In this document: positions 1-6,272 of the stretch, piece by piece
How positions within the stretch are numbered: the stretch's first letter is position 1
How the letters are laid out: each line of letters starts with the position of its first letter
Assembly (NCBI GenBank): GCA_023262305.1
Contig: JALRCK010000107.1
Coordinates: forward strand, 1 to 7,064
DNA length: 7,064 nucleotides
From: Deltaproteobacteria bacterium
Lineage (GTDB): Bacteria > Bdellovibrionota_C > UBA2361 > OMII01
Direction: 5' to 3'
Program-made: the position numbers and the translations under genes
The notes under the pieces: model-generated
Database searches by the model: none
The model's input: the letters and a program-made list of their open reading frames with translations, nothing else
Told to the model about the DNA's origin: nothing

Positions 1-687
1 GTTCGATCTGCGCAACTGCTCCAGCACCCCCTTTACGAAGGGATTGTAGACCTGAATCTCGGCATAAAGGCGGGGGTTCTGGGCGAGGATCCTCCCTATC
101 ATCGCCAAACGCAGCCGGTATACCGGGCTTGCGCTCTGAAGGGTCTCGCCGGGCTTAAAGTGAAGAGCCTCCATACAGTGCGCCGCCGTCATCGCCTGGA
201 AATGGGTCAGTCCCTGCACGATCGCCATCATGCGATCGTGAGCCTCGGGGGTCATCGAAACTAGTCGCAGCCCTTCATCTCGCAACACCTGCTCAAAGAT
301 ATGAGCGCGATCACCTCTCCTCACGGGGCACACAACGCAGGTTTGGTCCTGCGTTACAGAGAGGTGGGGGTTAAACATAGGGTGCACCGAGAGCACCTCG
401 CTCGCCCCCTTCTCCATCATAGAGGTAAACGGCGTCTTGACTGAGGTTAGATCAACAAGAAGCTGATCAGGTCTGACAACCTCAACGACCTCATCGAGCA
501 CGGTGCGCGTAACACCGATGGGGACACTCACAACAACGATATCGGCGCGAGTCGCGACATCACGATTGCTCAATTCGGTGCCGAAATCCGCTACGAGAAC
601 GGTTGCCCCCCGCTTTTGAAAGAGTGCAGCGCACCACCCTCCGAGCTGACCTCTACCTCCGATGATTCCGACCTTGAGGCTCTCCAT
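1..687 (-). CDS. tyrA: Prephenate dehydrogenase, E. coli TyrA type, without chorismate mutase domain (partial, 3' end beyond window)
   Basis: This enzyme oxidatively decarboxylates prephenate to 4-hydroxyphenylpyruvate with NAD+ in tyrosine biosynthesis, in the cytosol. The 229 visible residues begin with a Rossmann glycine loop (GGRGQLG, residues 10-16). They continue with LVDLTSVK (77-84), SVHPMFNP (100-107), the QGLTHF segment (158-163) and SPVYRLRLAMIGR (187-199). Aligned by eye to E. coli TyrA, H102 matches catalytic H197, H150 and H162 match H245 and H257, and R191 and R199 match R286 and R294, the latter implicated in prephenate binding. The E. coli chorismate mutase domain is absent: the protein starts directly at the dehydrogenase domain. 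The ATG at 687 is supported by a strong Shine-Dalgarno site just upstream. About 50-70 C-terminal residues probably lie outside the window. The gene is divergent from the glycogen synthase gene. The usual glycine after HPMF is asparagine here. Family assignment is very secure; NAD versus NADP use is not determined. Confidence 0.94.
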   Translation of the reverse strand, partial: MESLKVGIIGGRGQLGGWCAALFQKRGATVLVADFGTELSNRDVATRADIVVVSVPIGVTRTVLDEVVEVVRPDQLLVDLTSVKTPFTSMMEKGASEVLSVHPMFNPHLSVTQDQTCVVCPVRRGDRAHIFEQVLRDEGLRLVSMTPEAHDRMMAIVQGLTHFQAMTAAHCMEALHFKPGETLQSASPVYRLRLAMIGRILAQNPRLYAEIQVYNPFVKGVLEQLRRSN

Positions 688-690
688 AAC

Positions 691-698
691 TCTCCTCT
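691..698 (-). promoter_or_regulatory. Ribosome-binding site of tyrA
   Basis: Read on the minus strand this is AGAGGAGA, ending three bases before the ATG at 687, with the GAGG core six bases from the start. It is a good match to the 16S rRNA 3' end and fixes the tyrA start. The plus-strand genes in this window have nothing comparable. Confidence 0.75.
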
Positions 699-702
699 AA
701 CG

Positions 703-722
703 GGGGGATTGGCTCATCCCCC
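703..722 (-). promoter_or_regulatory. GC-rich hairpin abutting the tyrA ribosome-binding site
   Basis: GGGGGAT (703-709) and ATCCCCC (716-722) are perfect inverted repeats separated by six bases, giving a 7-bp stem. If the tyrA transcript starts upstream of it, the hairpin lies in the 5' leader four bases before the Shine-Dalgarno site. There it could influence ribosome access or act as an operator dyad. No U-run follows, so it does not look like a classical terminator. The repeat is directly visible; a regulatory role is inference. Confidence 0.4.
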
Positions 723-784
723 GATCTGCACCCGCACTCTCAAACACTGACTCGTAATACGCAAATGCTTTCAGTAAAGCTCGC

Positions 785-800
785 AGATTTTAATCAATCT
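785..800. promoter_or_regulatory. AT-rich dyad in the divergent tyrA/glycogen synthase spacer
   Basis: AGATT and AATCT form a 5-bp inverted repeat with a six-base centre, in the most AT-rich stretch of the 688-872 spacer. Overlapping it are a TTTAAT (789-794, plus) and a TAAAAT (787-792 read on minus), each five of six to the -10 consensus. Neither has a convincing -35 at the right distance. A promoter or operator here would make the upstream ATG at 765 non-coding. The assignment is weak. Confidence 0.25.
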
Positions 801-872
801 TTCACAACTCTTATCGACCTCTTCGCGCGAGGTGTGGTAAACTTCAGCCGACGTCAAACTACTACCCTGACC

Positions 873-2858
873 ATGAATTTCCCAGACCTTAACAACTCAA
901 GCCTCCTCTTTGAGTTCGCGTGGGAGGTGTGCAACCAAATCGGTGGCATCTACACCGTGATGAAGACCAAAGCTCCCAGCATGGTCGAGCGGTGGGGAAA
1001 GAACTACATCATGGTTGGCCCCTACAACCAGCACACCAGCGCTCTGGAGTTTGAGCGGAGCGATGCTCCGGAGTGGCTAACACCTGCCCTGCAGCGCCTT
1101 GCCAACAAGGGGATCACCTGCCACTTCGGACACTGGCTCATCGATGGACACCCGCAAGCCCTGCTCCTGGACTACAATGCCTGCTACAACTGGCTCGGCG
1201 AGACGAAGTACTTCCTCTGGAATGACAACGGGATCTCAATCGAAGGGCAGGATGGTGAGGTAGACGCGGTCATTGCGTTCGGCAGTGCTATCACTGAGCT
1301 CCTGCAAGCGGTGACTGACACCGTTCACGGCCAAAAGATCATCGGCCACTTCCATGAGTGGATGGCGGGCACTGCGATCCCACGCATTCGCCACCTCGGG
1401 ATTCCGGTCTCAACCGTTTTCACAACCCATGCTACCCAGCTTGGCAGGTATGTCGCATCAAACGACCCGAACTTCTACTCCAACCTTCCCTGGATAAATC
1501 CGGACGAAGCGGCGCGCCACTTCATGATTTGGAGCAAGTACGCGATTGAGCGTGCGGCGGCACACGCCTCTCACATCTTCACAACTGTAAGCGAAGTCAC
1601 CGCTCGCGAAGCTGAGCACCTACTCGGACGTAAGCCTGATTTCGTGCTGCCGAATGGGTTAAACACGCACCAATTTATCGCTCTCCATGAGTTCCAGAAC
1701 CTGCACCTAAAGTACAAAGAGAGGATCCATGAGTTTGTCATGGGACACTTCTTCCCTAGCTACTCATTCGACCTCGATCGAACCCTCTACTTCTTCACAA
1801 GTGGTCGATACGAATACCTGAACAAAGGCATGGACCTCTTCATTGAGTCGCTCCATCACCTCAATGAGAACCTCAAGAAGATGCCGAAACCTCCGACGGT
1901 GGTTGCCTTCATCATCACGAGAGCGCCAACTAAGAGCCTGAATGTAACATCGCTCCAAAACCACCTGCGCTTTGAGGACCTCAAGGCCACATGTCGAGAC
2001 CTTGAACAGAACCTCTCACAACGGCTGCTCGATGCCACTGCGCGTGGTCGCATGCCAACCTTTGAGGAGCTCTTCCCGAACGATGTCCAGGTTCGATTGA
2101 AACGAGCCATGCTGGCGAGAAAGACGAGCCAGTGGCCCCCGATCGTTACTCACGATATGTGGAACGACGCAGACGACCCCGTCCTTCGCCACCTACGACA
2201 CCGCAACCTGGTGAACGCTCCCGGCGACCCCGTAAAGGTAGTCTTCCATCCGGACTTCTTAAGCCTCTCAAGCCTCTTTAGCCTCGACTACGAGCAGTTC
2301 GTTCGAGGTTGTCACATGGGGATCTTCCCCAGTTACTACGAGCCGTGGGGCTACACACCGCTGGAGTGTCTCGCGCTCGGGCTTCCAACAGTAACCACCG
2401 ATTTAAGCGGGTTCGGAGCGTACGTGGAACGACATGTGCCCGATGCCCTCCAGAACGGCACTCTCGTCATCAATCGCTCACGACAGAGCAACCAGGAGTC
2501 GATCGATCAACTCACCTCATACCTTCTTAAATTCTGTGAGTTGAATCGACGAGAGCGTATCGGCCTCCGCAACCGCGCAGAACGCCTGACCGAGCGCTTC
2601 ACATGGGATGTAATGGCAGCGCACTACCATCAGGCTCACGCCGAGGCGCTGAAATGCGTCCAGCCTCCAATGACGCCTCCAAAGCAGAAAGCCCCATCTC
2701 AAAGTGAGCCGGTGAACGTGGATAGCGTGCCGGAGAAAGCAAAGACGATCCCGCTTCCAACCAACGAGGAGAAGCCAACAGTGCAATCTGCCTCAAGTGC
2801 AAAAAAAGATCGCCCTCTCACTGCGATTCAGGCTCGCGCGGCGAAGAGAGCACGGTAG
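873..2858 (+). CDS. Glycogen synthase, glycosyltransferase family 3 (eukaryotic-type)
   Basis: GT3 enzymes extend alpha-1,4-glucan chains from a nucleotide-glucose donor (UDP-glucose in eukaryotes; the donor here is not proven). From the ATG at 873 the product is 661 residues. Family blocks run in order: FEFAWEVCNQIGGIYTV (13-29), HFHEWMAG (159-166), TTHATQLGRY (184-193), PNGLN (260-264), SGRYEYLNKG (310-319), a helical insert typical of GT3 (about 355-444), and FPSYYEPWGYTPLE (485-498). The last carries the catalytic E-X7-E pair E490 and E498. Downstream, R559, R560, R562, R566, R568 and R571 reproduce the arginine cluster that binds glucose-6-phosphate and phosphoserines in yeast and mammalian enzymes. 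Residues from about 597 form a Pro/Lys/Ser/Ala-rich, probably disordered tail. The frame is open from an ATG at 765, but the extra 36 residues precede all family similarity. Neither start has a ribosome-binding site; 873 is chosen because similarity begins nine residues later. This is not the bacterial GlgA (GT5) type. Confidence 0.93.
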   Translation: MNFPDLNNSSLLFEFAWEVCNQIGGIYTVMKTKAPSMVERWGKNYIMVGPYNQHTSALEFERSDAPEWLTPALQRLANKGITCHFGHWLIDGHPQALLLDYNACYNWLGETKYFLWNDNGISIEGQDGEVDAVIAFGSAITELLQAVTDTVHGQKIIGHFHEWMAGTAIPRIRHLGIPVSTVFTTHATQLGRYVASNDPNFYSNLPWINPDEAARHFMIWSKYAIERAAAHASHIFTTVSEVTAREAEHLLGRKPDFVLPNGLNTHQFIALHEFQNLHLKYKERIHEFVMGHFFPSYSFDLDRTLYFFTSGRYEYLNKGMDLFIESLHHLNENLKKMPKPPTVVAFIITRAPTKSLNVTSLQNHLRFEDLKATCRDLEQNLSQRLLDATARGRMPTFEELFPNDVQVRLKRAMLARKTSQWPPIVTHDMWNDADDPVLRHLRHRNLVNAPGDPVKVVFHPDFLSLSSLFSLDYEQFVRGCHMGIFPSYYEPWGYTPLECLALGLPTVTTDLSGFGAYVERHVPDALQNGTLVINRSRQSNQESIDQLTSYLLKFCELNRRERIGLRNRAERLTERFTWDVMAAHYHQAHAEALKCVQPPMTPPKQKAPSQSEPVNVDSVPEKAKTIPLPTNEEKPTVQSASSAKKDRPLTAIQARAAKRAR

Positions 2859-2863
2859 CTCCC

Positions 2864-2879
2864 CTACTCCGCCGAGTAG
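2864..2879. terminator. Possible weak terminator hairpin between convergent genes
   Basis: CTACTC, a four-base CGCC loop and GAGTAG make a perfect 6-bp stem starting five bases after the glycogen synthase stop. It lies in the 42-bp gap before the convergent minus-strand gene ends. Its position suits a bidirectional terminator, but there is no T-run on either side, so intrinsic termination is doubtful. Confidence 0.3.
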
Positions 2880-2900
2880 CCACACGGCCGTCATACATTA

Positions 2901-3428
2901 TCAGTCGACAGAGATGCTGGTATAAACCAGGCCAGAATCCTTGCTCATTTCAACGCACGCCGTTATGACACACGCGCGACCACTCTCTGTCTCAATCGTT
3001 TTTACAAATCGCTGAGATGCGATCGTCCCGCCAGTACGGTCCCGAGAGAAGCCCAGAGCATGAAGCGTCACAGCAGCCACGGCAAGCGTCGATGAAACGA
3101 ACACAGCGTCATTCCCCTCCACCTTTCCGTACTCATTTGCAGTCACGGACTGCGTCATTGATCGAAGAAGCTCTCTCTGTCGATTGGTAAGGCTAAGAAG
3201 GTTTCCCATCACCCGCACTGGATGTGAGGGAATCGAGAGGGCGCTTGCGTTCTCAACGATCGCTGTGGTTCGCTCACTTCCGCGTGATGTGCGAAGAGGT
3301 ATCGTATCGATATTCGCTGGTCCACATCCGAGGAGGGATTCAAGGGTGGAGCTCAAGAGCTTCTTTGCCACTCCCTTAGGGACTGCGACCTGAAGGGAAC
3401 GAGCGTAAACCTGCTTGGCTGCTGACAT
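2901..3428 (-). CDS. Hypothetical protein, 175 residues
   Basis: I do not recognise this protein. It is complete, soluble-looking and mixed in composition, with no signal peptide or membrane segment. The N-terminal 35 residues look helical (lysine- and leucine-rich). A second likely helix spans about 78-96 (LSLTNRQRELLRSM). Residues 108-126 are hydrophobic (AVFVSSTLAVAAVTLHAL), and the last 25 residues look like paired beta strands. There are three cysteines (35, 153, 158) with no metal-binding spacing. Coding is supported by the length of the frame, the strong Shine-Dalgarno site, and a tidy fit between a convergent neighbour ending 42 bases away and a divergent one. It could belong to a lineage-restricted family. 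No function should be inferred from its neighbours. Confidence 0.68.
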   Translation of the reverse strand: MSAAKQVYARSLQVAVPKGVAKKLLSSTLESLLGCGPANIDTIPLRTSRGSERTTAIVENASALSIPSHPVRVMGNLLSLTNRQRELLRSMTQSVTANEYGKVEGNDAVFVSSTLAVAAVTLHALGFSRDRTGGTIASQRFVKTIETESGRACVITACVEMSKDSGLVYTSISVD

Positions 3429-3431
3429 ATA

Positions 3432-3440
3432 TCCTCTCCC
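3432..3440 (-). promoter_or_regulatory. Ribosome-binding site of the 175-residue protein gene
   Basis: On the minus strand this reads GGGAGAGGA, with the GAGG core four bases before the ATG at 3428. It supports both the start codon and the reality of this otherwise unrecognised gene. Confidence 0.65.
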
Positions 3441-3623
3441 GTTGCTATGGCTCGGAAAATGGCCACCTCAGAGGGTACGGCAGATGGGATCGCTACTCAA
3501 ATCCGAGGACGGTTTAGGGGCTATTTGAGGGGGTTAGGATGGACCGGTCGCACCCCCCGAGGGAATCCGAGAGCCTCAAAGAATTTGATGGAAGGGAGCA
3601 ACAATCCGGTCATAGAGCCCCTT

Positions 3624-3652
3624 TTGCCTTGGATCACCTTTCCCTGCACAAT
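3624..3652 (+). promoter_or_regulatory. Candidate promoter for a leaderless U32 transcript
   Basis: TTGCCT (3624-3629) and CACAAT (3647-3652) are separated by 17 bases, each four of six to the sigma-70 consensus. The -10 ends seven bases before the ATG at 3660, which would place transcription start at or next to the start codon. That would explain why this ATG has no ribosome-binding site. The rest of the 231-bp divergent spacer (3429-3659) holds a 7-bp inverted repeat (CTCAAAT 3496-3502, ATTTGAG 3523-3529) and several G-runs, none clearly functional. Confidence 0.3.
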
Positions 3653-3659
3653 ACCCCTT

Positions 3660-6200
3660 ATGTCACCATCCCGCCCTGTTACCCCTGAAATCCTCGCCCC
3701 AGTCGGCAACTGGGAGATGCTACGTGCCGCGGTGCACAACGGCGCGGACGCGGTGTATATGGGGATGCCTGGCTTCAACGCTCGAGGCCGCGCACCGACA
3801 CTGGAAGTTGACGAGCTGCGGGCGATGATCGAGTACGCTCACCTCTATGGAGTGAAGGTCTTTCTCGCGTTCAACATTCTCATCTTTGAGCGCGAACTCT
3901 CAGATGTCATCGAGGCACTCCACGAAGTCATACCGCTCAATCCTGACGCCTTCATCGTTCAAGACCTCGGTATCGCAGCGCTCATCCGCCACATGGCGCC
4001 CGATCAAGCGGTGCATGCTTCCACGCAGATGACTGTAACAAACGCGGAGGCAATTGCGTTAACCGAGGATCTTAAGATGGATCGCTATGTCCTCGGGCGA
4101 GAGGTTTCAATCTCTGAGATGGCAAAGATACGAGCAGCGACTGATAAGGAGCTTGAAGTCTTCGTTCACGGCGCCCTGTGCGTCTCGTACTCCGGTCAGT
4201 GCCTTACCTCAGAGAGCGTTGGTGGACGCTCAGCAAATCGCGGGCAGTGCGCCCAATCATGTCGATTGCCGTACGAGCTCATCGTCGATGGTACAAGGCG
4301 TGAGTTGGGCGATAAGCAGTATCTGGTATCTCCCCAGGATCTATGTGGGCTCGATGATGTCCCCCGTCTCGTTGAACTCGGGATTGAATCATTCAAGATC
4401 GAGGGGCGGCTCAAATCGCCCGAGTATGTCGCCACAACCTCTCGCGCCTACAAAGAGCGCAGCCTCGGTCGGCTCTCTACGAGTCAAACCGAAGAAAAGA
4501 TTAAACAGATGGCGCGAGTATATTCTCGCGGATTCTTCAACGGGTGGTTCGATGGGGTGAACCACCAGAAGCTCGTCCCCGCTCAGGTGAGCAGCCACCA
4601 TGGGCTCACTCTTGGTGAAGTTATAGCTGTGAACCGCGACTCGATTCTCGTTGATAGTGATGAGCCGATTGAGGGGGGCGACGGCGTTGTATTCGTGGAT
4701 CACTCTACCAAGGAGGAGGTCGGCGGCACGGTTTTTCAAGCTCACTCTGAGAAGCGAGGGACCCGCCTCTCGTTTAGCCGGGCATTTCCCCTCGCCAAGG
4801 TGACCACCGCGATGCGCGCTTATCTCAATAGCTCTCCTCACCTTGAGGGGACTGTGCGGAAGACCTTCTCTGACAAGGATCTCCTCAAAAAAATACCGAT
4901 CTCCCTCTCTGTATCAGGTAAGGTGGGCGAGCGTTTGACCGTTACGGCTACCGATAACGACGGTAATACTGCTCAAACAAACTCTACCTCCGCGCTTCAA
5001 CAAGCAACCCGAGCCCCCCTCACAACAGAATCGCTCTCAGCCGAGCTGGGGGCGCTCGGTGGGACGATCTTTAGCCTCGCCTCCCTCTCTCGTGAGGTAG
5101 ACGGCGACTGTTTTCTGCACTCACGTGAGCTGAAAGAGATCCGCCGATCTTTATGCGCTCAACTTGAGCAACAACGGTGCACTCGACCCAACAAATCTTT
5201 GCTTTCAAAAGAGGCAACACAATCGTGGGTACAGCAACATTCAGTGCTCTCCCCCTCCCCTGTAACGCCGTCGCTTAACGTGCTGGTCCGAGAGATACAG
5301 CAACTCGATGGATTGCGAGACCTTCCCATCTCTACGGTGTTTCTCGATTTCGAGTTCGGTAAAGAATACAGCTCGGCCGCCGAAACAGTCCGCGGAATGG
5401 GATACAAGGTCGGAATCGCGACAACCCGCATCTTGAAGCCCGGCGAGCTGGCGCACCTCAAAGTTATCGAGCGTAGTAAGCCCGATGAGGTTCTTGTGCG
5501 AAACCTCGGAGCGCTCGAATACCTGCGCAACAAGGGGCTCACCCTCGTTGGTGATTTCAGCCTCAACGTGGCTAACTCCCTCTCTGCTCACTACCTCCTG
5601 TCCAAAGGGCTCTCTCGGATCTGCCCGAGCTATGACCTCAACGGGGAGCAGCTGATGGACCTCGCGCGCGTGTGCGACTCCTCAAAGTTTGAGGTCACAG
5701 TGCATCACTACATCCCAGCCTTTCACATGGAACATTGCGTGTTCGCCGCGTTTCTCAGTAAGGGCTCAAGTTACCGCGACTGTGGACGCCCATGCGAGAA
5801 GCATAGGGTCGAGCTGCGCGACTCGAAGGGCGCGCTCCATCCCCTCAAAGCAGATGCCGAATGTCGTAACACCATGTTCAACGGGCTCCCGCAATCGGCA
5901 GGGCGACTCTTTCCGCAACTTCAGAAGCTTTCGATATCCACATTCCGCGTTGATGGGCTCTTTGAAGACCCCGCAACACTTCGCGCAAAGGTCGAAGCGT
6001 ACGCCGATATGCTCTTCAACGGCGCGCCAGTTGAAGGTGCGATGCAACGGCTGGGCATGTCAGATCGGTACGGCGTAACGGACGGACAGCTCTATAATGT
6101 CCGCAAACACCGCGACCGAAAACAGGACTTTACGAATCTTGCAACGCTGAGCGATAGCGCGGATGCGGGGATCAAGAGGGTCCTCATGTCAGGCAACTAG
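3660..6200 (+). CDS. Long U32-family protein, probable RlhA/TrhP-type RNA hydroxylation enzyme
   Basis: Annotated members of this family are often called U32 peptidases or collagenase-like. E. coli RlhA hydroxylates 23S rRNA C2501, and TrhP is needed for ho5U34 in tRNA. From the ATG at 3660 the product is 846 residues, against about 650 for RlhA. The N-terminal barrel shows EILAPVGNWEMLRAAVHNGADAVY in pieces (10-33), HASTQ (119-123), FVHGALCVSYSGQC (168-181), GRSANRGQCAQSCRLPY (189-205) and SFKIEGRLK (244-252). Cysteines 174, 181, 197 and 201 match the conserved U32 set, possible iron-sulfur ligands. A middle region (about 300-470) fits the beta-rich segment (DUF3656-like) of RlhA. The C-terminal part (about 540-745) ends with HC, DCGRPCEKH and AECRNT motifs (C693, C708, C712, C735) and resembles a second U32 core. 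The frame is open from 3447, but those 71 residues are arginine-rich and unlike the family. RlhA is the closest relative I recognise by motifs; the substrate, rRNA or tRNA, is uncertain. Confidence 0.9.
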   Translation: MSPSRPVTPEILAPVGNWEMLRAAVHNGADAVYMGMPGFNARGRAPTLEVDELRAMIEYAHLYGVKVFLAFNILIFERELSDVIEALHEVIPLNPDAFIVQDLGIAALIRHMAPDQAVHASTQMTVTNAEAIALTEDLKMDRYVLGREVSISEMAKIRAATDKELEVFVHGALCVSYSGQCLTSESVGGRSANRGQCAQSCRLPYELIVDGTRRELGDKQYLVSPQDLCGLDDVPRLVELGIESFKIEGRLKSPEYVATTSRAYKERSLGRLSTSQTEEKIKQMARVYSRGFFNGWFDGVNHQKLVPAQVSSHHGLTLGEVIAVNRDSILVDSDEPIEGGDGVVFVDHSTKEEVGGTVFQAHSEKRGTRLSFSRAFPLAKVTTAMRAYLNSSPHLEGTVRKTFSDKDLLKKIPISLSVSGKVGERLTVTATDNDGNTAQTNSTSALQQATRAPLTTESLSAELGALGGTIFSLASLSREVDGDCFLHSRELKEIRRSLCAQLEQQRCTRPNKSLLSKEATQSWVQQHSVLSPSPVTPSLNVLVREIQQLDGLRDLPISTVFLDFEFGKEYSSAAETVRGMGYKVGIATTRILKPGELAHLKVIERSKPDEVLVRNLGALEYLRNKGLTLVGDFSLNVANSLSAHYLLSKGLSRICPSYDLNGEQLMDLARVCDSSKFEVTVHHYIPAFHMEHCVFAAFLSKGSSYRDCGRPCEKHRVELRDSKGALHPLKADAECRNTMFNGLPQSAGRLFPQLQKLSISTFRVDGLFEDPATLRAKVEAYADMLFNGAPVEGAMQRLGMSDRYGVTDGQLYNVRKHRDRKQDFTNLATLSDSADAGIKRVLMSGN

Positions 6201-6238
6201 CCATCTGTATTCGCCCACTTGCAGACCTCTAGTTGCTT
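6191..6238 (+). terminator. Inverted repeat spanning the U32 stop codon
   Basis: GCAACTAG (6193-6200, including the TAG stop) and CTAGTTGC (6229-6236) are perfect inverted repeats. A G-T and an A-T pair extend them to ten positions around a 28-base loop, and TCTG/CAGA could form a small inner stem. Placement at the gene end suggests a transcript-end structure, but the loop is long and no U-run follows. An 8-bp repeat at this distance can arise by chance in a window this size. Confidence 0.22.
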
Positions 6239-6272
6239 AGACGGTCAAATTTACTATCATGTGGGAATCATT

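Noticed and set aside
765..872. N-terminal extension of the glycogen synthase from the ATG at 765
   Set aside because: No ribosome-binding site and no resemblance to GT3 N-termini. Similarity starts just after the ATG at 873, and the stretch contains the AT-rich dyad, so it reads better as control region.
2257..2288. Short tandem-like AAGCCTCT repeats inside the glycogen synthase gene
   Set aside because: They encode the Leu/Ser-rich LSLSSLFSLD stretch that matches the corresponding conserved region of GT3 proteins, so they are ordinary coding sequence.
873..2858. Eukaryotic origin of the window suggested by the GT3 synthase
   Set aside because: Gene density, absence of introns, Shine-Dalgarno sites and the TyrA and RlhA-type neighbours are bacterial, and GT3 enzymes are known in some bacteria.
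3505..3540. G-rich run that could form a G-quadruplex upstream of the U32 gene
   Set aside because: The runs are mostly only two Gs with uneven loops, giving at best a weak two-layer structure; nothing else points to function.
3447..3659. 71-residue N-terminal extension of the U32 protein
   Set aside because: The stretch is Arg/Gly-rich, unlike the U32 family, has no ribosome-binding site at its ATGs, and overlaps the space needed for two divergent promoters. The family begins at the EILAPVGN motif just after the ATG at 3660.
3660..6200. Secreted collagenase-type virulence protease
   Set aside because: The U32 peptidase/collagenase name is historical. There is no signal peptide, and the cysteine motifs match the intracellular RlhA/TrhP RNA modification proteins.
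6198..6272. Stop-codon readthrough or fusion of the U32 gene with the next gene
   Set aside because: The two genes share a frame and the 72 bases between have no further stop, but that is short enough to be chance. The U32 protein ends naturally after its conserved C-terminal region, and the downstream gene has its own start codons.
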